Assembly (NCBI GenBank): GCA_964587655.1
Contig: CAZPMT010000167.1
Location: 1 to 10,338 of the forward strand
DNA from: CAZPMT01 sp964587655
Lineage (GTDB): Bacteria > Hydrogenedentota > Hydrogenedentia > Hydrogenedentales > SLHB01
Direction: 5' to 3'
Length of the DNA: 10,338 nt
The notes under the pieces were generated by a model. That model saw nothing but the letters and a program-made list of their open reading frames with translations, was not told where the DNA came from and made no database searches. Made by a program: the position numbers and the translations under genes. This document shows, piece by piece, positions 1-5,715 of the stretch (the stretch's first letter is position 1; every line of letters begins with the position of its first letter).

Positions 1-579
1 GCGCTCGATGTCCGTGAGGTTGTGCGCTGACTGGAGACTCGCGGCAACCTCCGCGACGAACGCGGGCGCCTTGCCCGTTTCGACGGCCATGCCGAGGTAC
101 CGCGCGGCGTGGACCGGCGAGTCTGGCTGAGCCCCTCGATTCAGCAGATACGTCATTGCGATCTCATAGGGCAGTTCCCACGCGTCGGGATTCCGGACCA
201 TGCCTCGCTTGAGCAGGTCGATGCTCGCGTCGTCATCCGCCTTGACCGCGGCCAGGAAAATGCCGCCGTAGCGATACACCGAGACGAAATACGGGTCGAG
301 GCGCGTGATCATGTTGCACATATGATTCAGCCACGTGAACTTCCCGTCGCCCTTGAAGTGCTGCGCCGTGTAATGAATGCAGCTAATCCACAGGAAGTCC
401 GCGATGATGCTCGACATGCCCGCCGTGAAATGGTCGAGCAGCTTCTCACTTGGGAGATACAGCAGTTCATCGTAGAAGACCTTTTGTTTCATCGCGTCGA
501 TCTTCCGCTGCGACGCGATGATTCCGCCAAAGGCGATGGCGGCGCATACCGGGGCGATGACCAACCAGCGGCGAAGCAT
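1..579 (-). CDS. Membrane-anchored TPR-like protein, partial (C-terminus beyond window)
   Basis: The frame is open from an ATG at 579 to the window edge: 193 codons with no stop. It begins 4 bases after the permease stop, and an AGGAAAAGGA-type ribosome site lies in the permease's last codons. Residues 1-24 start with LRR and form one hydrophobic segment, so the protein is likely a signal anchor facing the periplasm or outer face. The stretch YLPSEKLL (41-48), followed by ADFLWI (60-65), LDPYFVSVYRYGG (94-106) and a helix pair around 117-147 with NPDAWELPYEIA, matches the pattern of TPR-type proteins often found beside ABC-2 transporters (paired helices, 'NPD.W.LPY'). The function of that family is not established. 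Context suggests a partner of the ABC transporter encoded just upstream. The family call rests on remembered sequence pattern and no repeat can be scored here, but the reading frame itself is secure. Confidence 0.8.
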   Translation of the reverse strand, partial: MLRRWLVIAPVCAAIAFGGIIASQRKIDAMKQKVFYDELLYLPSEKLLDHFTAGMSSIIADFLWISCIHYTAQHFKGDGKFTWLNHMCNMITRLDPYFVSVYRYGGIFLAAVKADDDASIDLLKRGMVRNPDAWELPYEIAMTYLLNRGAQPDSPVHAARYLGMAVETGKAPAFVAEVAASLQSAHNLTDIER

Positions 580-583
580 CGAA

Positions 584-1345
584 CTAGACGTCCTTTTCCT
601 CGAAGGCCAGCGAGGCCAAGACCAACAGCATGGCGGTGTAAACCGTTCCATAGACCATCGCCCAGGCGGCGTAGCTGAATGCCACGTCGACGCCGTTGGC
701 GGCTTCGGCGCGGATGTTGAAGTTGCTGAGATTTGGGACGATGTAGTAGACGGCGCGCAGGAGGTGTCTTGCCGGCGTATTCTCGATTTGTTGCGGGAGA
801 TCGACCAGGATGTTCGTCGCATGTCCGAACAGGAAGATCGAAAACACGATCAAAGCTCCGAGGATAGGGGAAGTAATCGTCGACAGCAACACGGCGAACG
901 CGGTGATGAGCAACAGCTCCCAATAGATCAGCAACGCGGCAAGGAAATACGTCAATGTCACGGTCCCGCCAAGCGCGACCACGTATAGCGCGCCCGAGGC
1001 GGTCATGATGGCCGTGACGAGGGCCAGCACGAAGGCCAGGCCGAGGTATTTGCCGAGGATGAACTCGTAGCGGCGCATCGGGCGCGCGAGAATGGTGTAC
1101 AGTGTCCGCTTGTCGATCTCCTTGTACACGAGACTGGCGCCGGAGAAGATGGCGATGAGGACGCCGAAGATGAGGACGGCCGCCAGAGAGATGTCTTTCA
1201 TGATCTTGACGTCTTGGCCGATACTCACCCAGCCGATGGCTTTCGATCCGAGTATTGCGGCCGCCGCGAAGAACAGGAGAACATACAACACCTTGTCGCG
1301 GATGGATTCGCGGAACGTGTTGCGTGCGACGGCGAGAATCCTCAT
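584..1345 (-). CDS. ABC-2 type transporter permease (NosY-like)
   Basis: This 253-residue membrane protein is the transmembrane half of an ABC transporter. About six hydrophobic segments are visible near residues 19-33, 53-72, 101-124, 131-151, 152-175 and 225-247. Between the second and third is the cytosolic stretch YKEIDKRTLYTILARPMRR (74-92), which resembles the conserved coupling region of ABC-2 permeases ('E...gT...lla.PvsR.e...gK'). The frame stays open upstream to 1915, but the ATG at 1345 is the right start: it sits in an ATGA overlap with the ATPase stop, has an AGGAG site 8 bases upstream, and everything before it is arginine-rich shadow of the ATPase gene. The substrate cannot be told from sequence; this family covers exporters of copper-enzyme maturation factors, drugs and lipids. 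It ends in FEEKDV, immediately before the TPR-like gene. Confidence 0.92.
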   Translation of the reverse strand: MRILAVARNTFRESIRDKVLYVLLFFAAAAILGSKAIGWVSIGQDVKIMKDISLAAVLIFGVLIAIFSGASLVYKEIDKRTLYTILARPMRRYEFILGKYLGLAFVLALVTAIMTASGALYVVALGGTVTLTYFLAALLIYWELLLITAFAVLLSTITSPILGALIVFSIFLFGHATNILVDLPQQIENTPARHLLRAVYYIVPNLSNFNIRAEAANGVDVAFSYAAWAMVYGTVYTAMLLVLASLAFEEKDV

Positions 1346-2268
1346 GATCGAGGCTCCTGTTTTCGCATGAAATAGTCTTCGAGGGATTCCTTGATCGGCG
1401 TGAACTCGACCAGCCTGCCGCCGCGCGCGTGAATCGTGCGGACAGCGTCGTTGGCCGCGTTGACATCGGCGATATGGAAGTGGCAGCCGGCCTCCGAGGT
1501 GCGCGTTGAAACGGCGTGCGCGGCGATTTCCCCAACGGTCTTGGGATCGATACCCGAAGCGATGACCTCTACCTGTTCTATCGTGTTCGCGAGAAGCTGA
1601 TCCAGGCGTCCCTGGACGGTGAGCTTGCCTTTGACGAGAATCCCAACGCGGTCGCATATCTGCTCGACGTCGCCCAGCACATGCGAACTGAAAAACAGCG
1701 TTTTCTTTTCGGAGCGCATCTTGAGAATGAGCTCGCGGATGGCGCGCCGTCCCAACGGATCGAGTCCGCTCATGGGTTCGTCGAGAATAAGGACCTCCGG
1801 GTCGCCGACGAGGGCGACGGCAAAACCCAGGCGTTGGCGCATGCCCTTCGAGAACTCGCGGACCCGCTGGCCGGCGATCTCGGCGAGGTCGAGAAGCGCC
1901 GAGAGCTTCTCCCATTCCGCGGCGCGGGCGCGGGCATCGAGGCCCTGAAGCTGTCCGTAGAAATCAAGCGTTTCCCGGGGCGTCAGGTATTCGTAAAAGT
2001 ATGGGTTTTCCGGAAGATATCCGACCGACCGGCGCGCCTCGGGCGTTCGGGCGTTCTTGCCCAGGATGAACGCCTCGCCGCGCGTCGGATGCAGCAGGCT
2101 GCACAGAAGCTTAATAGCCGTCGTTTTTCCGGCGCCGTTGCGCCCGAGAAATCCAAACACCTCGTTCCTTCCCACGTCGAGACTCAGGCTGTCCAGAGAG
2201 GCGACGGCAGGCTTTCCCAAATGTCTCTTGTAGACCTTGGTGAGTCCTCGCGTCACGATCGCCGTCAT
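1342..2268 (-). CDS. ABC transporter ATP-binding protein
   Basis: This 308-residue protein is the nucleotide-binding subunit of the ABC-2 transporter whose permease follows. Seen directly: Walker A GRNGAGKTT (42-50), Q-loop region GYLPENPYFYEYLT (83-96), signature FSKGMRQR (139-146), Walker B VLILDEP (159-165) with D-loop SGLD, and H-loop histidine 196 in SSHV. The signature reads FSKGM rather than LSGGQ, which is common in this exporter-type (CcmA/NatA-like) group. The last ~90 residues after the ATPase core form a C-terminal accessory region (DUF4162-like by position) of unknown role. The start ATG at 2268 overlaps the upstream CNNM gene's stop by 4 bases and has GGGAGG 9 bases before it. 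The stop overlaps the permease start in the same way, so all three genes are probably translationally coupled. Confidence 0.96.
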   Translation of the reverse strand: MTAIVTRGLTKVYKRHLGKPAVASLDSLSLDVGRNEVFGFLGRNGAGKTTAIKLLCSLLHPTRGEAFILGKNARTPEARRSVGYLPENPYFYEYLTPRETLDFYGQLQGLDARARAAEWEKLSALLDLAEIAGQRVREFSKGMRQRLGFAVALVGDPEVLILDEPMSGLDPLGRRAIRELILKMRSEKKTLFFSSHVLGDVEQICDRVGILVKGKLTVQGRLDQLLANTIEQVEVIASGIDPKTVGEIAAHAVSTRTSEAGCHFHIADVNAANDAVRTIHARGGRLVEFTPIKESLEDYFMRKQEPRS

Positions 2269-3602
2269 TTTGGCGGCCTCCCGTTAGGCTTCACATCCGC
2301 GGCGCTCGAATTGGCGCCCCGCGTCGTTTGCGGCGCCGGTAGAACCTCGAGGCGGATGCGTGACACGAAGTTCGGTCCGCCGTCCAGCACGGTCATGCGG
2401 AACCGGTCGTGCTCGACCACATGGCCCTGTGAAGGGATATGGCCGGCGACATGCATGAGCCATCCGCCGATGGTCTCGACCTCCTCGTCCACGAGGGGAA
2501 TGCCGACGGCCTCCGACACTTGTTCGAGCGGCGTCCGGGCGTCCACCACGTAAGCATTGGGCCCGAGTTTGTGAATGGGACTCTCCTCGTTGTCGTACTC
2601 ATCCTGTATCTCGCCGAAGATCTCCTCGAGAATGTCCTCGATGGTCACGAGGCCGTCCGTTCCGCCGTATTCGTCGGAGACGATGGCCATATGCTGCCGC
2701 CGCCTCTTCATTTCCTGGAACAGATCGTCCACGCGCATCGTGTCCGGTACGTGCATCACGTCGCGCACGAAACGCGCGATGTCCTCCCGTTCGGGTTCTG
2801 TGTCTCGAAGGATGGCATAAGCGCTTACGACGCCGATGACGTGGTCCATCGAATCGCGGTAGATGGGGATGCGGCTGCGGCCCGTCTCGACGAACGTGGC
2901 CACCAGTTCGCTTCGCGTGGCGGTATCGGGCAGCGCCTGAACGGCGATGCGCGGAACCATGATCTCCATTGCCGTCGTGGCCTGCAGATCAATGACGGAA
3001 TGAATCATCTCCTGTTCATCAGGCTTGATGGTGCCGTGGTCCACGCCTTCGTCGACGAGGTCGCGGACGTCCTCGCGCGACGACATCAGCGACCGGATAT
3101 GCCGGTGTTTTCCGCCGAAGAGTCTCAGCAGTCCGCGCGTGGCCCAGGCAGTGGGCGCGGCGACCGGCGCGAGGAGGACATAGAAGAATTGGATGACGGG
3201 GAACATCGTGATCGTCAGGTTCGAGTGAATTCGGAACACGCTCTTGGGAATGATCTCGCAGAAAACGAGCATCACGGGCGCCAGGATGGCGGTGGAGATA
3301 ATGTTTTCTACGATGGCCGTGACGTTAGGCGGCAGGAATTGGTCGAGGCGCCGAACTTCAGACGATACGACGATCGTGCACGTGACGACCATCAGATTGC
3401 AGCCGATCAGAAGGGCGGAGAGCATCTGATCGGGTTTCTCAATGTAACGCAGCAGGCGCGCGGCGCGCGACGAATGCTCCTCCTCCGCGAGATAACGCAG
3501 CCGGATGCGATTCGTCGAAATGAATCCGATCTCGTAGCCGGCGAAAAGTCCTTGCAGGACGAGCGCGATCAGGAAAACGAGCAAGGGCAAGAGTACACTC
3601 AT
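2265..3602 (-). CDS. CNNM/CorC-type CBS-domain membrane protein, paralog 2
   Basis: This 445-residue protein has the HlyC/CorC (TlyC) architecture. The N-terminal DUF21/CNNM membrane domain spans residues 1-160, with hydrophobic segments near 3-22, 62-80, 100-118 and 131-150. A CBS pair spans about 210-330, with EIMVPR (213-218), SRIPIYRD (243-250), HMAIVSDEYGGTDGLVT (304-320) and EDILEEIFGEI. A CorC_HlyC C-terminal domain occupies 345-420. Members act in Mg/Co transport or efflux; the old name haemolysin is misleading. Compared with its neighbour, the membrane domain is divergent: GCNLMV (67-72) stands where the family and paralog 1 have GN..(V)N, and the usual GEITPK is CEIIPK (115-120). 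The proline- and asparagine-rich tail (421-445) looks disordered. The start is an ATGA overlap with paralog 1, with GGGGAGGG 6-7 bases upstream. Confidence 0.93.
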   Translation of the reverse strand: MSVLLPLLVFLIALVLQGLFAGYEIGFISTNRIRLRYLAEEEHSSRAARLLRYIEKPDQMLSALLIGCNLMVVTCTIVVSSEVRRLDQFLPPNVTAIVENIISTAILAPVMLVFCEIIPKSVFRIHSNLTITMFPVIQFFYVLLAPVAAPTAWATRGLLRLFGGKHRHIRSLMSSREDVRDLVDEGVDHGTIKPDEQEMIHSVIDLQATTAMEIMVPRIAVQALPDTATRSELVATFVETGRSRIPIYRDSMDHVIGVVSAYAILRDTEPEREDIARFVRDVMHVPDTMRVDDLFQEMKRRRQHMAIVSDEYGGTDGLVTIEDILEEIFGEIQDEYDNEESPIHKLGPNAYVVDARTPLEQVSEAVGIPLVDEEVETIGGWLMHVAGHIPSQGHVVEHDRFRMTVLDGGPNFVSRIRLEVLPAPQTTRGANSSAADVKPNGRPPK

Positions 3603-5116
3603 TGCGCGCCCTCCCCGGGCGTGTTCTCGACGGCTTGACCGTCGGGCGCGCGTGGTATCTCAACCCGGACCAAAGAGGCCCGCCTCCTGACGATCTTCTC
3701 GACTGTGAACGTCACGCCTAGGTGGCTGATCCGGTCACCGACGGCAGGGAGCTTTTCCATGTGGTGCATTAGAAAACCGGCGACCGTGTTGTGTTCCTCA
3801 TCCTCGATGGGCACGCGGACCAGGTCACAGAGTTCGTCGAGGGAAAAGCTGCCTTCAACGCGGTAGACGCCTTCGCCGATTTGCTCGTATGGGGGCTTTT
3901 CCTCATCACCCTCATCCTGGATATTCCCCACGACGCGCTCGATAGCGTCGTGCAGCGTCACGATGCCCTCAGTGCCGCCGAACTCGTCAACCGCGATGGC
4001 GAGATGAGAGCGGAGCCGCTGGACGTTCTTGATGAAGGCTTTAACGGTCATGATTTCCGGGACGAAGTGCGGCGGCCGCGCCAGCGCTTTCACGGGCTGA
4101 TCGAGAAGTCCCTTCGACAGGCTCGGCAACAGGTCCTTCGAGAAGAGGACGCCCGTGATGTGGTCGAGGTCGTCCTTGTAGACGGGCACGCGCGAGTACT
4201 CGTGCTCGCGAAACACGGCGTGTGCCTCGCGGACGGTCGCTTCGTCAGGCAGGGCCACGACATCGGGACGCGGGACGAGGATCTCGCGCAGTTGCACGTC
4301 GTGCACATCGAGAATGCCGCGTATCATCAAACGCTCGTCTTCCTCGATAACGCCCCGCGTCTGATCCTCAGACAAGGCCGATTTCAGCTCATCATCAGTG
4401 ATGAACGGCGCGGCGTGCAGCTCATGAAAGCGCGTTATCCGGAAGAGGAAGTCGGTGACTTTCAACAGACCGTCGCGGATTGGCGTGAGAATATAATCGG
4501 CGGTCATAAGCGGAACGACGGCCAACCGGGCGTACTTTTCCTGCGTCCGGACAGCGAAGACTTTCGGCGTGATCTCCCCAAGAAACAACAACAGGGCCGT
4601 CGTTACCGCTACGGCGGCGGGATACGCCGTCATCGGCGGCATAACGAGGCCGTATTCGAGGAAATCCTTCACCCGGGTCCCCAGGATCACACCGATCAGC
4701 GTATTGACGATGATGTTCCCGACGAGAATCGTCGTCAGCAACCGGCCGGGATCATCGAGCATCCGCGCGACCCAGCGTGCGGGCGCGTCCTCTTCACGCA
4801 TCCCGCGCAGGCGCGATCTTGGAATGGAGAGGAACGCCGTTTCGCACGACGCGAAGAAGGCCGACAACCCTAGCAAGCACGCGAGAATCGTCAATACCGA
4901 CGGAGGCAGATAAACACTCCATGAAGCGAATCCTCCGCCGACTCCTTCCCCGATCGCCGCGTGCGCGGCGGGAATAGCCCATGAGTGAAGCGCGGCTGCG
5001 AGGCCCATCATGCAGGCCGTCGCACACCAGAAGACGCGGCGTCCTCGAAAGGAAGCGACACGATTCCCGCGCGGTCTAGCGGGTCTTAGCGTCACATTCG
5101 CACTTTCCACCGCCAT
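3599..5116 (-). CDS. CNNM/CorC-type CBS-domain membrane protein, paralog 1
   Basis: This 505-residue protein has the same architecture as its downstream neighbour but is closer to the family norm. A long N-terminal extension has a hydrophobic stretch at 28-53 ending AHA-A, resembling a signal peptide or an extra membrane anchor. The CNNM/DUF21 domain (70-230) carries FFASCETAFLS (87-97), LVGNIIVN (131-138) and LGEITPK (179-185). The CBS pair (about 275-400) carries EILVPR (278-283), SRVPVYKDD (308-316) and AIAVDEFGGTEGIVT (373-387). A CorC_HlyC domain occupies 408-487. I chose ATG at 5116, which has AAGGA 4 bases upstream and lies 26 bases after ybeY. A GTG at 5164 would add 16 residues and overlap ybeY by 22 bases, with no good ribosome site. 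It is probably a Mg/divalent-cation transporter or its regulator. Its place after ybeY parallels ybeX (corC-like) in the E. coli ybeZ-ybeY-ybeX cluster. Confidence 0.93.
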   Translation of the reverse strand: MAVESANVTLRPARPRGNRVASFRGRRVFWCATACMMGLAAALHSWAIPAAHAAIGEGVGGGFASWSVYLPPSVLTILACLLGLSAFFASCETAFLSIPRSRLRGMREEDAPARWVARMLDDPGRLLTTILVGNIIVNTLIGVILGTRVKDFLEYGLVMPPMTAYPAAVAVTTALLLFLGEITPKVFAVRTQEKYARLAVVPLMTADYILTPIRDGLLKVTDFLFRITRFHELHAAPFITDDELKSALSEDQTRGVIEEDERLMIRGILDVHDVQLREILVPRPDVVALPDEATVREAHAVFREHEYSRVPVYKDDLDHITGVLFSKDLLPSLSKGLLDQPVKALARPPHFVPEIMTVKAFIKNVQRLRSHLAIAVDEFGGTEGIVTLHDAIERVVGNIQDEGDEEKPPYEQIGEGVYRVEGSFSLDELCDLVRVPIEDEEHNTVAGFLMHHMEKLPAVGDRISHLGVTFTVEKIVRRRASLVRVEIPRAPDGQAVENTPGEGAQ

Positions 5117-5142
5117 GAGATCCTTGTCTGTCGAAATGCGCG

Positions 5143-5628
5143 CTACAAAGGTTTCGAGCGCCACGCGGCACTCTCGGCGACGCCGAGGTACTCCGCCTGC
5201 TTCGCTTGCATCCGAGCGCGTTGGGATTTCGTGTCATGTACGAAGCCGAGGAGGTGCAACAGACCGTGGCAGAACAGCAGGCGCACTTCCTCTCGCATGG
5301 CCGCGAGATCGCCCGCGCACCGGGCTTCGACGGTTTCGAGCGAGATCACGATGTCTCCCAGCACGGAAAACGGCGCTCCGCCCTCGGCGGTCTTGGGACG
5401 TTTCCGTGGCGCGCGATAGCCGAACGAGAGGACGTCCGTGGGGCCTTCCTTCTTTCGATAGGCCAGGTTGAGCTTGGCTATCGCCGCGTCGTCGCACAGG
5501 AGCAGGCTCAGTTCGGCGTCGCGGGCGTAGCCCTCCGCCGCGCACACACGCTGCGCCAGCCGTTTGAGGTTATCCGTGCGGAAGAGACCTTTGAGACGCG
5601 AATCGTTGCGCACAACCAAGTGTACCAT
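5143..5628 (-). CDS. ybeY: Endoribonuclease YbeY (rRNA maturation factor)
   Basis: This 161-residue protein is a metal-dependent endoribonuclease acting in 16S rRNA 3'-end maturation and ribosome quality control. Family marks seen: LNLAYRKKEGPTDVLSF (53-69), LGDIVIS (90-96) and the zinc motif HGLLHLLGFVH with H121, H125 and H131 in the HxxxHxxxxxH spacing. The usual consensus is HGxLHLxGYDH; here the residue before the last histidine is V130 rather than D, while the three metal ligands are intact. Length is normal (about 150-165). The ATG at 5628 has GGAGA 8 bases upstream. The 87-base gap after the 7TM-HD gene is the widest within the downstream part of the cluster and has no convincing promoter or terminator. 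Association with phoH upstream is the classic ybeZ-ybeY pairing. Confidence 0.96.
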   Translation of the reverse strand: MVHLVVRNDSRLKGLFRTDNLKRLAQRVCAAEGYARDAELSLLLCDDAAIAKLNLAYRKKEGPTDVLSFGYRAPRKRPKTAEGGAPFSVLGDIVISLETVEARCAGDLAAMREEVRLLFCHGLLHLLGFVHDTKSQRARMQAKQAEYLGVAESAAWRSKPL

Positions 5629-5715
5629 GTCCGCTTTCTCCCATTCGCCGACAACCCCCGTATTCTATCACTCCGAACGTGTCAACGCCGCTTTGCCCGC
5701 CGTCCTGAGGCATCC

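Noticed and set aside
489..1535. 348-codon minus-strand frame overlapping the permease and ATPase
   Set aside because: Its translation is an arginine/proline-rich out-of-frame reading of both genes; the permease frame has membrane helices and a proper start.
2439..4873. Long plus-strand frames (399 and 360 codons) opposite the two CNNM genes
   Set aside because: They mirror the conserved CBS-domain genes, lack family motifs and have compositional bias typical of shadow frames.
5117..5164. GTG at 5164 as start of CNNM paralog 1
   Set aside because: It would overlap ybeY by 22 bases with no clear ribosome site; ATG at 5116 has AAGGA upstream and removes nothing conserved.
5662..5685. TTGACA and TAGAAT promoter-like hexamers upstream of ybeY (minus strand)
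   Set aside because: The two hexamers are only 12 bases apart, too close for a sigma-70 promoter. At 17 bases spacing the -10 would be TACGGG, a poor match.
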